Part shown: positions 18,841 to 33,100 of the stretch, in pieces
How positions within the stretch are numbered: the first letter of the stretch is position 1
Layout: each line of letters opens with the position of its first letter
NCBI GenBank assembly: GCA_030248215.1
Contig: JASANG010002318.1
Coordinates: 1 to 64,000, forward strand
Direction: 5' to 3'
Source: Enoplolaimus lenunculus
Lineage: Eukaryota > Nematoda > Enoplea > Enoplida > Thoracostomopsidae
DNA: 64,000 nt
The notes under the pieces: generated by a model
Seen by the model: only the letters and a program-made list of their open reading frames with translations
What the model was told of the DNA's origin: nothing
Database searches by the model: none
Position numbers and translations under genes: made by a program

Positions 18841-19280
18841 TTCTTACTTTTGGTATGCGGACATTTTTTAAAACGAAAACTAAATGTGGACATGTCGTGG
18901 AAAACGAAAACTATGCATGAACGCGGTAGATAGCTAAAATTGTGTCCGCTCAGAGTTACTGCGATAATCAATTCTGTCAACAGAAAAAATAAACACGTTT
19001 GTTTTTTTATGAAGTTTGTAGAAGCTATACGAACGTCCGTATTTTAACAAATGTCTTTTTAAATGTTTGTTTCTGAATAAAATAAAAATTATTTAAATTG
19101 CATGCTGACAACTACCATTTTCAAATTCAACCAAGCAAGAACACTTGCTATAAATCAGAATGACAGTACCTGTCCTTACTAATGTTAAAGTGTTTACAGC
19201 TGTACGACTGCTATAGAGATATAAACGCGGGCAGCTGTATACGTGTTGGAAAAACACGCTGCGCACGCACGGAATTTTTT

Positions 19281-20080
19281 ATACGTTTGCATTCCATTTT
19301 TTGAAAATCCGAAAATATTGTCAGGGGATATGGTACGTAAGAAATATAGATTGCAGTGTAGCGACAGAAACAAATGTTGTCGGAGCCAAAGGTGGAGTTT
19401 GGTACACAAACTTGCTTTTTAAAAAGCAACATTGGTGCATCCGCCCAAATATAACACAGGGGCGGAACAAGCGTATTCTTAAGCTTTAAGCCTAAGCGTA
19501 AGCCTAAAGCGTATATATGAGGCATTTCCTTAAAAGCCTAAAAACCTAATCCTTTAAAAGCAAAAAAGGTTAAAAAGCTCACTGTATACAGTCCAACAAG
19601 AGAACGGCGAGATCTGTTCTATACACGGGGTGCCATATGTGACGTTGAAAAATCAATTTTTTGCGTATTGAAATTGTTTTATACGTTTGCATTCCATTTT
19701 TTGAAAATCCGAAAATATTGTCAGGGGATATGGTACGTAAGAAATATAGATTGCAGTGTAGCGGCAGAAACAAATGTTGTCGGAGCCGGAGGTGGAGTTT
19801 GGTACACAAACTTGCTTTTTAAAAAGCAACATTGGTGCACCCGCCCAAATATAACACAGGGGCGGAACAAGCGATTCTTAAGCTTTAAGTAAGCGTAAGC
19901 CTAAACGTATATATGAGGCATTTCCTTAAAAGCCTAAAAACCTAATTATTTAAAAAAGCAAAAAAGGTTACAAAGCTCACTGTATACAGTCCAACAAGAG
20001 AACGGCAAGATCTGTTCTGTACACGGGGTGCCATATGTGACGTTGAAAAATCAATTTTTTTGCGTATTGAAATTGTATTT
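19281..20080. repeat. Tandem duplication, 2 x 400 bp
   Basis: Copies start at 19281 and 19681 with atacgtttgcattcca and remain almost identical for 400 bp, through aggggcggaacaagcg, gcctaaaaacctaat and gtgccatatgtgacg. The unit contains family A-like MITE sequence with TTAGGC-type repeats on the complementary strand. The near identity means a recent duplication. Confidence 0.9.
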
Positions 20081-20245
20081 TTTGTTGCGCTGCTTGTTTC
20101 GTCTATTGGCCAGATTTTTAGCGTGGCTTGGCCAGTGGACAAACACTCACGATAGGCTTAGCTTGAGCCTACACTTTTAGGCTATGGTTTAGTTGTAGGC
20201 TTTTTAACGTTCGTACATAGGCTAGAGGGTCCATACGCAGATGAA

Positions 20246-20438
20246 GCCAATGTATAGAACAGGGCCAGAACAGTAGCATTGCATATTCCTAAACTTAAGC
20301 CTAAAGTGTATGTGAGCAGAACATATACCTAAGCCTAAGCCTAAGTCTAAAGCAAAAAACTTAGTCTTTAACGTTTATCTTTTTACTAGTACAGTCACGT
20401 CGGAAAACATTCCGGCCCTGTTCTCGAATACATGGGCC
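20246..20438. mobile_element. Family A MITE (hAT-type)
   Basis: The ends gccaatgtatagaacagggc and cggccctgttctcgaatac followed by atgggcc are inverted relative to each other. The middle is a run of cctaagcctaagcc (TTAGGC on the other strand). Confidence 0.75.
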
Positions 20439-20879
20439 GGAGGAGTGCAGCCCCTCTGTATAAGCAAAATATTAAAAACTATTTCCTCCAAACTTGAGAA
20501 ACTCGGTCAAAGCGCCGGGGCAGACAGGGGCGGGGACCCCCCAAACTCGCCAGGTAAGCAAGCGAGAAGCTTGATGTTTAAATTCCGCCATTTGTATCCT
20601 TGATTCTGATGTTGGAGGATATATACTGGTCGCCAGTACTTTTTCATTTTTTATTTTTAAAGGCAAAACGGAAAATTTAAAGAAAGAAACAAAACTGAAA
20701 AAAATGAAACAAACCGCGTGAATACCGCCAGAACAATACAGCAAGAACAGTACAGCAGACGATTTTTACAGCCCTGTGAAAGACAGACCGTTCTTCAGCT
20801 ATGTGAAAAATTTCAGTAGACAGTTTTTAGTGAGAAACACTCTATTCTGCTGTTTGTCAGGACACTTTAACGTTTTTAT

Positions 20880-21960
20880 TTAAAAAACCCCATTGACATT
20901 TAAAAAACCCACCAAAACGCGAACGCGACTTTTGAAAAAATACTATTCGCGAGTAAAATTTAAAACAGCGCGCTGAGACGCAAATATTTTGAAGCGTGGC
21001 ACCAAAAATATATAAGCCCCTACGTTTAAAAGCAGAGCCTGTACATATGTCAATAAAAAAGTTCTAGTCATCAACAACGAATACGGAATCTGTATTAAAA
21101 AAGTAAAAGGTGAAATGCTTCGGTATAGCATATCCATTGCAAGCGTTTCCAAATCTAAATAGGACTATATACCGGGAGAAATATTGACGCAGTCGAACTA
21201 TAAAAATCAAACATATAGGTACATTGACCAATTCTACAATAGAAAATGAGACAATAGGAATTAGAAACACGCTATGAAAAATGTTCTGTGTGCCATGACA
21301 CTATACTATTCACGAGAATATATATATTCGTGTTGATTGTACGCAACCGATAAATTTTTTAGGAGAGGCACCAAAAATATTTTTATATTTTAGAGGCCCT
21401 ATATATTTCAAAAAGTTCTACTCATCAATATATTATATACTTTGGCAGTTTGTATTTTCCACTTCAGTGCTGGTATCTTTTTTAAACTGAGTGTGTACGG
21501 ACCCGGATCCACTGAAAATGGTCAGAAATCTGTCTACCAAAAGCGTTAAATTTAATATTTCGTTTTTCTCAGTTAAAATATATAAACTTTGAAAGTTTAT
21601 GTTTTTCGCTACTGCTGAATAAACTCGGTATCTTTTATGAGTGAGTACAAACGCGGATCCATCTATACACAGGGTATTGGTTTTTAGTACCTACTTTGGT
21701 AGTTTGTGTTTTTCTCTATAGTGTACTGAAAATAAAACTCGGTATGTTTTTGTGTAAAGCACAGACGCGATCCAAAGAAAATGGTCAGATGTCTATATCT
21801 TTCCAGCGGTGATTTAGGTATAAAAACATCTCAAATAAAAAAATCTGTTGCAGGTCCTTTCGAAACACAGGCAGTGCCATTGGCTCTTGTGCATTCCAAG
21901 ATGCTTCAGCTCAGTTAACCCTAAACCGAAAATTTTAAAAGGAGGCCCGTACAAGTTTGC
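20880..21960. repeat. Degenerate tandem repeats
   Basis: At least three diverged units in 21440-21780 share tactttgg or aactttga, then agtttgt, then ctcggtat, then cgcggatcca, at spacings of about 120-170 bp. The earlier part (20990-21430) repeats caccaaaaatat and aaaaagttctag or aaaaagttctac. No protein is encoded. Confidence 0.5.
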
Positions 21961-22239
21961 CCCCATATAAACGTCAGGATCCTACCAGTGCCAAGTCAAA
22001 GGTCTCGCAAACGAAGTATGCGGGAAGTCAGACTCCATTCTCAAATCAAAATAGTTTGCTTTTTCGGCTGTGTGTGAAGCCTTGATGGTATAGCCTATAA
22101 AAGCATGTACTCTCCGGAAAACCCTGGATCCGCTAACGACAGTATAAAAAACCTTGACTACATTTTTTACGCTGAACACAACGGTGATGTTTTTCAAAAA
22201 CTTTAAAAAGCAAGACGCTGAACGCAATATATAGCAACA

Positions 22240-23043
22240 GTGTTGCCAAAATTTCGGTTTTGCGAAATTTCGACAAGCTTTCCACTGCCTCAAAATTCAC
22301 CAAGGAGGGCAAAAAAAATAAATACAAAAATTTCCCTACCAAATTGTTGTATATATTGATTTTGCCAAAGCGTTCGATACAGTCCCACATAAGCGGCTTT
22401 TACACAAATTGTCTGCCTATGGTATTTCAGGTCACCTGCATAAGTGGCTCTCTGCTGTTTTGCATAGAAGAAGTTTTCGAGTCAAAATCAATAATGTTCA
22501 TTCAGAATCAAGGCCTGTAATCTCAGGTGTACCGCAATGTAGCGTACTTGGTCCGACATTGTTTTCGGTATATATTAACGATATAATAACTTGTTTTGAC
22601 CATGTTATTTGCAAACTTTTCGCAGATGATGTAGAATTGTATATAATGTATGATAAACTCACCACAAATGTTTGTCCTTTGCTTCAAGGTTCGTTAAACA
22701 ATATAGCCGCCTGGTCAAAATGCTAGGAGTTAATTATCTCGGTTCCGAAATGCAACATTATGTATATACCTGCGCACATTTCTAAACGTAAATACTTCCT
22801 AAATAATATTGAATTACCAGTTGCACACGAAGTTAAAGATTTAGGTGTAATTATACAAGATAGTTTCAAGTTCAGCTCACACATGAATCATATTTTGCAA
22901 AAAGCGTACCGTCTGATTAACATGTCATTTCGTTGTTTTTATCTTTGTATTGTCGATACGTTTTTATTGTATTATTCTGCCTTTTTTCGTATTATTTTTG
23001 AATATGGTTCACCTGTTTGGTCCCCTTGCACAGTGGGTGATGT
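22240..23043 (+). mobile_element. LINE fragment: reverse transcriptase of a CR1/Jockey-like element
   Basis: One frame reads YIDFAKAFDTVPHKRLL, VISGVPQCSVLGPTLF, YINDI and the catalytic FADD at about 22352-22640, then thumb-like sequence up to GSPVWSP at about 23025. These are the standard RT blocks of non-LTR retrotransposons. An in-frame TAG at 22724-22726 interrupts it, and a second stop lies upstream near 22313, so it is a dead 5'-truncated copy. Similarity ends at about 23043, where unrelated repetitive DNA begins. The clade (CR1, L2 or Jockey) cannot be settled by eye. Confidence 0.88.
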
Positions 23044-23470
23044 AGGTGGCTGTGCCACTCCTAAATATATTTCAACCTAAAAACTAAAACAAATCTAAAA
23101 CCAAACCTAAATCCACACCTTAAAGGAGTCCCCGGCTCCGCCTAGTCTCTCTTAGAACATAAGTTGGGCTTAGGCGTTGCTAAACGGCGTAAAGTTTATT
23201 AAAATCTATGCATGGCGGCTGCGTCCGCAAGGTAACATTACCCAGGGCCCTGCGTGGCCATTAAATAATTATTTTTCTTGGCCTATTGCGCCAAAATATA
23301 TAGCTAGGGGTTTGGGGGGTGTATATTGTTGTTGTTGTTGTTGTTCGTTCATTGTAATGGCGGGTTTGAGTGTCCTTTAAGGCTTGAGACACCCGGGACA
23401 CTCAATCTTATGCAAATCAACTCGGTATGGGGGCTGGGGTAGCCAGCCTCCATAATCATTCTGTATTTTG
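23044..23470. repeat. Repetitive, GC-rich tract with hairpin and (TTG)n
   Basis: Follows the LINE fragment directly. It contains a ttg microsatellite at about 23328-23345, then a hairpin with 8-bp stem gagtgtcc/ggacactc (23368-23375 with 23396-23403) around a 20-base loop. The organisation looks like a SINE or element tail, but no promoter boxes could be identified. Confidence 0.4.
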
Positions 23471-24134
23471 CGAACTTAGGAAATGTGACGTTTTACTTAC
23501 GTGTGCGATTTAGCGGTTTAGTGCGGAGTTAACGGAATTTACCAGTTGACTTGTGTTTGTGAGTGTTTCGGGTGACTTCGGCAACTAGGTTTCTAATTGG
23601 AAAAGTGTCACGGTAGCTCCAATGTGAGCACGGTGAAACCGGCTAATCAGGGAATCGTTACAGAAGCGCATATCGCGTAGCCTTCGGGCAGTACCAGGGA
23701 AAACCGATTTTTGTGGGCAAAAAGCAAGTTTAAAGTGACAGAAAGATGCACAAAGCGCATGAACACCTAAAACCTAGATTTTCAATTTTGTTCAGTGGTT
23801 TGTTTCAACCGGTGGACAAGACTGCCAGGCGTGCCACATAACCTGTATTTTCTTAAATGGAGCATCGCATCAACTTGACGCAGCGACTTACAGAATCTGT
23901 ACAAATAGCAACGAATTTATACACAATGTCAAATGTTGGTACCAAATTTTTCTTGCAAGAATTTGTTGCTTGTTAGTATTCGTTTACACCCTGAGTTTTG
24001 ATTAACAGTATATAATTACGCTCTACAGCATCGTAATGTACGTCTATACCGTTAAATATTTGTGTAATATTCGAGTTTTCCCAGTATTTCGCCTGATAGT
24101 GTACTAGTGTATTACTTTGTCTTTGACATTCTCA
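23471..24134. other. 3' flank of the repeat-protein gene, gene-free
   Basis: No exon or known repeat is recognised between the hairpin tract and the stop codon at 24135. Confidence 0.4.
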
Positions 24135-27100
24135 TTAATGTTTAGTAATCACTTGACGATGTAGTCTCCCATATGTCCGCGGTGTTTTCCACCGGCGACC
24201 ACCACCGACGCCAGAACTTGTTCTTAGGAAAGGTTTTGTACCTGGACCAATTACGGTGCCGCATTTGCTCAAAGCTGCCGTATTTTCAATGTGGGATGGC
24301 TGTGATGGACCACTTGATTTGCTACCAAATTCAATAATAACATTTTCTTGTCTGGATGCAGTTTCTGGGCTCTTTTTAGCGTCAGGTTCTAACTGATAAT
24401 TTAAAACATTTGGTATGCGAACTTTAATAGGTCTGGCTAAAAACCATGAGTCAACGTCTAACGGGTGATGCACGCCTTGTCCGAAGTAATATTTTGAACT
24501 AACGTCCGCTGACGACACTAACCGCCAACCACTGTTTTCGAGGCCTTTCAACAGCCAGCATAACACCGAACGGCTAAAGACGCCGTCTCGTGCTCGTTTA
24601 CCCCACGGATTTGCGTGAAATTTGTACTCTGGAACTCGATGTCGCCCTCCATTTTTGTTTCCGTTGTCACCAAGATCTGCCCACATCAAACCAAACGGCC
24701 AATGAGATTCGAATATCTCACGACAATATTCACCAACACCTGGCGGCGCTTCAAGTAAACGCAAAATGTCAGTTTCATGCAAACTAATACACATCGCTTC
24801 GACGTTTATACGAGACCGTGATCGAAGAATAAATGTAGACTTGTCTGATAGTTTTCGTGACATATCAAGCGTTGCGTATACTTCCCAACCGCTCGCATAG
24901 AATGCTTGAAGTACTTTGATGATTAAAATGCGAGCCATCAAAGATTCAGTACCGGACGACCACCACGGAGATCCGTTGAGCTGAAACAAGTCTTGAAATA
25001 CATGTTTTTGTATATGGCACAGATAAACGAGAAAAGACGGGAGAAAATGCATCATGGAGAAATATATGGTATTTGGTAGAGGGAAAATATGACTCGACAC
25101 AAACTAGGTTAATATGCTCATGAATGTGCAGCTACAATTCCGCCTCCGGGTTTGTTTGAGCCTTAGGCAATTTTCCCCATTGGGCTTTATTACTTGCACA
25201 CCACAACACAATGTTCTGGGGACACTCGCGTGAATATGGAAATGGTATTTCTGTCCCAACGCTATAGTGATTACATAACCGCACTTTCGTTGTTTTGTTT
25301 TAGATTTTGTATAAGGAGTTCAGCTGCACGCATTGATGGGTCCCTAAAGAAACAGACCTGTAGCCAGCTCACCTTGTTAGGGGAGGCTAAACATTTTTCA
25401 ATTTTTAGGCAGGGCTAAACTCCCTCCTCCTGGCCTACCCCTTTGCTACGAACCCACCGTTAAAGATTTTCGTCTGCTTGCTACAGTCGCAAACCATAAC
25501 TTGCGTAGAAATTGTAGTTTGAAATTGTTTCATTACCTTGAATTCCCACATATCATCTTTAACCTGGTCGCGTTTTATGCCTTTATCCCACCATTCACTG
25601 ATTACTCGGCGAAGAGTTGTTACTAGCGAGGTTGGTGCGTTAATTGTACGTATGCGGTCATTTTTGTCAAGGCTGAAAATATATTAATATTATTATTTAG
25701 AAATGTGATTCAGTCACATAAAAAATTAGTGTTTCTATCCGCTAAAATTCTTCTGTTTCAATAGGTAATGTATGTGTAAAGTACAGGAATGGTGGTCAAA
25801 TATTTTGACATCAAATGCTGAAAACTCAGCTCATATACGTTAATTTTTATGGGAACTAAATTTAGGAAAGGTGACATTGATCTCGATAATTGTTTTGAGG
25901 TCGGTGGTTTGAAGTATTTTCAAGTCCATATATCGTGCACCACTGTAGCGTAGGTATATATTTAACAGCTGTTCTGTTACTGTATTGACTCGAATAAGAG
26001 GGGGATAATAAAAGGGGTGGTCCCCATTTTGAGTTCGAATCAATTGGAGTCCGTATCCCTAATAAGAGTCCGTAAGCGGATAGTGTCCCTAAACCCTAAT
26101 TAGAGTCCATAAATGTGAAATAACCCTAATTGTAGCGCATAAATGTATACAGAACCAAATAACTTTAGTTCGAAACTTTAAAGCGTAGTTAAATTTTAAA
26201 AGTACATTCCTAAGTGTAATCTTGTATTATCGCTCAAGCTATTGACACAAGAGAAATAAACGTTTAAAGTAACGGATAATTGCAGTACCGGATATATATC
26301 AGTAACCAAGGGCGGCGGAGCGTGGGTTAAAAATAAATAACAGTCCACAGAATAACAAGAAGGTACCCTCTGGAGAGGCCAAATAAATATCAATCCCCCC
26401 TCGTATTCGGGTCACTACAGTATTCAGTCTTTTAGAATTTAAATTATGTGTACCTGAGAAGGCAAAATTTCATAGATTCTTCAGCTGGCAGTTGATTGGT
26501 TAGAAAAAATATTGTATCAGCGGTGCCTTTAAAGTTGACCGTTCCAAAATAACAATTGCCTTGTTTTTCCAAGATTTCAATTATTTTAAGCATTAACGTC
26601 CGACCCGCCTGCTTTTGTGGACCATCGCTGTGCCAAGGATTTCCATTCAGTGTGAATTCTAATCCTGAATTCATATATTATACTAACTGAAAAGAGGAAA
26701 CGGTATTTAAACCGCGCATATATATATAAACTGAGATGAAATAAAAAAATGTTAACGTCTCAGAAAGCAAAAAGCCTTTGAAGTTCAAAACAAAACGTTT
26801 CAAACGGATAGTAAAAATAACAGAAACGGATAGTGAGCAAAAGAACGGAAATGGAAACAAAAAACGGATATTGAAGTATAAAAGTTTCAAAGATGCTCTA
26901 TTTTTCTGCCAACGCAACAGAGGTGTGCAAATATTCACAGGGCTTTTTCTAAAATCTTTAAACAAAAAATAGCGAGTGGATTGAAATTTATAAGTATTTG
27001 GATGAATTTTGTAATTTTTATTTCAATTCGAAAAATTTGCAGAATACCAGTAATTAAAAATTGCCACATATATACGCGATCTATTCCAAATTTTGAAAGT

Positions 27101-30100
27101 AAATATAACAGAATTTTCGTTATTTATATATAACAGAAACGGAAACGGAAACGGACACCGCTATTTCGGAAACGGAAACGGAAACGGAAACTGATATCCA
27201 TGTACACCCTGGAGGACAATGTCGTTTTAGTTTTTGCTTTTGATACCAAAAATGTATAAGTGTTGTTAAAGAATATAATAGCAGCACAGAAGTTGAATAC
27301 TGTACTGCCGTTTTTTTCAATTGATGTTCCCGATACGTAGCCTGAGTGGTCTATAGTTGAGTTCTCAACCCCCTCAAAACTTTCGTAAATTCTGCATTGT
27401 GTTTTTCTGGCTAGGTTGCCGCTCCCCTGCACCCCCTGCACCCCCTGCGATTTGAAGGGATGCTAAGCAGATGGGGGACGCAGCCACCCAACCCCCTGCA
27501 CCAAGCATTTTATTATTGAGAGCTAAAGTTATTGAAATAGTTTCAAATGTTTTGGTCGCACAAGTTCTTATGAAAAGCGCTTAGTGGGAGATGGGGGCCT
27601 TGGGGGGTGTTAGCCCCACATTCTGCTTAGTACCTGTCAAACCGCAGGGGGTTCAGGGGGCCGCAGCCCTTTGAAAACGAAATTGTTGTGGCAGAGAGAA
27701 ACTTTTCCACTATGTAGGAGAGAACTGAAAAAGTTCTGTTTTTGCTTAACCATGCTTGTACATTATGAAAAATATTCACATGCACCGCATCATAAACGTG
27801 AAGAGCACAAACATAATTTTTATATTAGTAGGACGTAACAAACAAAAACAGTCAAAAAACTTTTGTTTATAATTATTGTTATGTGATCCAATGTGACAGT
27901 GCGTTGCCGTACAACACCGTACAGCTTCCGCAGGACACCGGACGTCATTAAAACAGTGGCAAATTATAGCATCGCCTTTACTGTACCTTCTTTGTATTTT
28001 GTAACATCGGCAAGACCGAATTCATAGTCGTCAACGATAATTTGTTTAATTGATAGTTTTACTTGAGCACTGCAATTGATCAATTGTAACGAATCGATAC
28101 TGCTAATACTGATGCCGAATATCTCGCCGGGTATAAGCTTAAAGGCGAAATAAAACTTCATAAACGCTAAACTGAAACCTATTGGTTTGTTTGGTTTATT
28201 AGAAATGTACGAGGTAAACTTATTAAGGGACGAGCGGTTACATTAATTTCGGCCATAGAAACGATTTGGTGTGATTTGATGATCCGTTAAGCCCTATTCA
28301 CACATGCAAGTTTTTGCTGCGAGAATTTGCAGATGTAAATTGCACGCAACATTTGCATTTTTTCATCAGCCAATGAGAAGGGGCTGCAATAAGTTCAGTA
28401 AACTTGCATGGTTATTCAAACATGTGAACTTAATTTCTAGCTATGGTTTTTAATGAATTTTTGCAGCTACAAGTTTTACGAACGGGATTTTGGACAAAAC
28501 TTGCAAATGTAAAGTTGCAGCTGCAAGGTCTCACTGAAAAAACTTGCACGTATGAAAAGGGCTTTAATGAAAAGAAGCTAAACAAATCTATGACAATTTA
28601 TCTCCTGACAACTTGTAGCTACACAGTGTCTTAAGCCTACTTCTAAGACTAAAGCATAAGTAATGTTAGCCGTAAGCCTATGTCTAAACCTAAGCAAACT
28701 TTGTGGTCGATTATTTGTTGAGTCAATGATATTTTAGACTGCAAGTTGTCGGTCGACGAATCGTCAGGCAAAGAATTGTCATAATATCAAAATAGTGTCA
28801 ATTCTAAATCGGTGAATTGTTATTTGTCTCTGCCAGTTGAAAGTTTTAAACGTTTCGTTGTCCGTGTCATGGACTTTAAAAATTTTGACACTTCAAACTT
28901 GTGTACTTCGTTTACAAGCCTAATTTTAGCCCTAAACATAATTTAAACCGATGCCTAATTCAAATTCTAAGCGGGTTTATTAGTTATGTGGGAAATAATT
29001 CCACATTTAACTTACAGTAATAAATAATTTGGGTTGTAGGATAGACCATCATTTCTCGTTACCTAGGTAAATCATGTTCTAGAAAACGGGCGCATGAATG
29101 TCACGTGAAGTGGGGTATATAAATCGCTTGCAATTAGCATTTTGTGTCAGTTTGCTTCTAGTTAAGTTGCAGCAAGGAGCTCATGAGCAGCCTTGAAATA
29201 GCTTAAGATTTGCAAGGTGCTTAGTAGCAGCCTTGAGTAATTGTGTGTCACGTTGTTAGTGATGGTCAACAGCAGCGGATACAATGGCGTCAAATTTTGA
29301 ATGATACTGAGGATTCTGATCCGCAGGCGGCAGACTCTGGGAATGAAGCGCTTCATGCCGAAAATGACAGACCGTGGAAATTTCGACAACTGCAAACCCT
29401 GATGGATCGGCGAGGTAATAGGTGTCCGCGCCAGGAGCATTTTATCATAGAGGCAGTTCACCCGTTTGTACCGTTTTTCAATTACGCTGACCCATTGCCG
29501 GAGTTTGATGGTTGTGGTTGGCGAACGATTATTGGCGCTGTTGCGTATGCGTTGTTTGTTGTGTTACCGCTTAAAGACGCAACGGATCTCGAACCATCAT
29601 CGTCTTCACCGAAACGCTTGTGGACCCACATTCTGAAAAAGGGTCCATCAAAGTCGTTTGCGGTTGCAAATTATATGAGTCCGATTTTAAGCTATGCGAT
29701 TAGTCGCATCGTGCAGCACGATGCCGATTCTGGGGTAGAAGAGCTGGCAGTTCGATCTTTATCAGCGACGTTGTATGCTGCGAGCGCAAAGCTGATACTT
29801 CTGATGGGGGAGAAACCTGGATGAGTTCAGGTTGTCGTCCTCAGGATTTGAAGCGTGACACAGAATTTCGAGGGTTGAACCAATGGGGTGTCAGCATTGA
29901 ACGTGGTATACTTCGTGCACTAAGAAATGAATTACCAGGGAATATAACTGTAGATGCAAAGGTCGTAATCGTTGGCGATGAGATAACCGACTCCTTCCGC
30001 TCCGCGGTCGAAAACCGGACGGACATAAAATTTCTGACCCGGCATGGCGTGATGTTGCCAGAATTATTATGCTGGGTGGTGGACCACTTAGTTCCGCCGA

Positions 30101-33100
30101 CCGCTGAAGTCGTTATATTTTGCATGGGTAACCGAGATGTACGGCAACATATGCTCACAGCAGATGCTATACATCGGGTTATGCGACACATTTTGGGTAT
30201 GTAATCTGGTTCCTGAGCAAAAAATAAGGAAATGATGGAATCAATTGATCGGGTTGTAGTGATATGGACTACTTGATGGACGATGAATTGTGTGTTCTTA
30301 ATCGTTTCGGGGTTCGATTGCGGCAAGCGGGGCCAAGGGCTTGGAGGGCGGCGTTCCCGATGAACTATTTGCCTAGCCGACCAGTGACAGTTGATTAGTG
30401 GTCTGAATTACAAGTCATGATTGCCGACAATGAATAAAGATGTTGATTATAATTTATGTAATAACTTGAGTTCTGGTAGCGTGCCGTCATATAGCAGAGA
30501 AAAATTTTATTGGTGGAAGCATAGCTTTAATAGCCCCGACGAATGTGGGAAATAATTCCACATTTAACTTACAGTAATAAATAATTTGGGTTGTAATATA
30601 GACCCTCATTTCTCGTTAACTAGGTAAATCATGTTCTAGAAAACGGGCGCATGAATGTCACGTGAAGTGGGTATATAAACCTCTTGCAATTAGCATTTTG
30701 TATCAGTTTGCTTCTAGTTAAGTTGCAGCAAGGTGCTCATGAGCAGCCTTGAAATAGCTTAAGATTTGCAAGGTGCTTAGTAGCAGCCTTGAGTAATTGA
30801 CGAGGTAGCTCTGAGCTAGCCTCGAGTGTTCTCTGTTGTTTACAGTTTGCGCTGCTGTTTCATAATAAACAACTTCGGTGTATCAGACTTTACTTGATTG
30901 TGCCTTGTGCGTGGTCCACAATATAAGCGGTAACAGGCTTAAAAGTAGGATATGTGCGGATATAGAATACGCAAGTTAGTCCATAGCCGACAAATTCCTT
31001 ACAGTTATGTCAAAAATTGAAATTTTCAAAAACTGGGGGATATGCGAAAGTGCCAAAGTTTCACAAAATGGCCCATGTAAAGATCAGGGGTGGATCGTTT
31101 TTCTGTGGGACTAAAAAGAGTAAGCTTAAGTTTTAGACTAATTGTTTTGCTTTTCTTAGGCTAAGGCTTAGGAATAAACTCATTCTTACGCTTAGGCTTA
31201 GGCTTTAGGCTGAGGAATAAGCATATAATACTGTTATGCCCCTGTTCCTTACATTGGCTTGTTTTGCTTAGGCTTAGGTTTAGGTATTAGCTCATTCTTA
31301 CACCTAGGCTTGGATTAAGGAATGCGCCTATATATACTACTGTTCCGCTCCTGTTCCATACATTGGCACACAAAATTGTTGTACGCTAACGGTTTATTAA
31401 AATCGTTTTTACTTCGTCATCTTCAGAGCACCGGCGAAAAAACCAGCCGCTCACATCGTAAAACGCCGAAATATCGCTTGTGGCGATCAAAATCCATCCA
31501 ACTTGATACAGATCTTCCAAAATTTGACAACCAACTCGTTTTATTAGCATTGAGTTTTCTACAAAACCAGTTCATGTAGCAAAGTTTCTAAGCAGAAGGT
31601 ATATGCCAGAATTTAATTTTTATAACACGCATAAAACAGATGGCTCATGTTATTTTAAGGGGCGTCCAGGTTTCTGGTGGTTTTATAAAAGAGTAGGTTT
31701 AGATTCTGGATTATATTTTTTGCTTAGACTTAGGCTTAGGTTTAGGCTAAGGAACTCTTTTTTGCAACGCTTAGGCTTAGGCTTAGGAATACGTTTAATC
31801 TATTGTTACGCCCCTTAAAGTAACATTGGCCAAACAGATTAACCCTTTTTTGACACCACATGAATATTTTCTATTTTGAGATATATTTTAAAACCAGTAT
31901 TCGAATTCGAGTCTTTCGGGTTCAGAGTCGTGTACATACCATCCCACCAACAAAGGTTTGCGGATTCGGCCATTTCTTGGAACGACAGGGCGTGAGAGAT
32001 AATAACGGAAAAAACTAGCGAGGGAAGCTAGCAAGAAACCAATCGCATTTGGGATCAAAACCTTCAGGCCTGGGGGGCTCTCACGTCTTGTAGAGATTTT
32101 CAATAACGTAGGGCACTAAGTTCCTAGTCTTTTGTAAATGAATCATTGGTTAGGAAGTAAAAATTGTTGATACAGTAGACTACAGTGATGGCTTGTGGTC
32201 AGGACTTTCTGGATCTGAGCCTCCAGTACGTGTACAACGTGTATGTCGTAGGCCAATCTGATACTCAGACCGCAATTACAGCGCGGTCTAGGCGAAAGAG
32301 CGATTGTGAGATGTAGCAAAACAACAGTAATGTAAAACCAACGCTGGTTTGTTAACGGTATTACGTCAGTCCAAATACCTAAATCTGACTGGTCTATAAA
32401 TTCAATAGAAGTTTAGCCCAGGACAAATTGTTATTACGTAAAATAGCAGATTGGCCTAAGCCAATTAGCAATTGGTCTGAATAGCAGATTGACCTACGAC
32501 ATGATTACAAAATGCATGCTTGTTTGTATGTATGTAAAGCCTGCTATTTATATGACACAAAATTAAATGTATGCGAAATTATCCCAGCTTAACTGTTCTC
32601 TATTTTACCGGTTGCAGACCAGGTTGTTCTATCAATTTGTAATTTTTTAAAAACCTTTGACGCATTTTAACGAATTTTTCAAAGCTTATAATTTGTATTA
32701 CATATTGTGAAATGGCAACAAAAGATGATCTTACTCAATTCTTAACTCGGTAATATTAATCGATATAATAAACCGAGTATAATAATTTAGAAAAAAACTG
32801 TTTGTATATAATGAAACCTGTTCAGGCATTTTAAGCTTAGATTCAGGTTAAATCCTGAATGCACATAGTGTTAATGGCCTACGAGAAAAAGTGAACTGTT
32901 GGACGATATATACAGAACTACATAATTTTGCAATTCCACATCTACACTGTAAAAAATGGGGAGTCAAATTGATTCTCTCGGAAATAGGCTTTTTTTGACT
33001 ACACAAAGTGAATCACATTTGACTCCGCCAGAGTCAAATTTGACTCACTGAGGAATTCAATGAATCGAATTTGACTCTGGTGGAGTCGAATTTCGACTCA

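Noticed and set aside
22760-23080. Separate 106-codon gene after the LINE fragment
   Set aside because: It is in the same frame as the reverse transcriptase upstream and continues its thumb-like region after one stop codon, so it is part of the same dead LINE.
31100-31360. TTAGGC-like hexamers as interstitial telomere sequence
   Set aside because: They always occur at the same place inside family A MITEs with terminal repeats and target duplications, so they are element interior.
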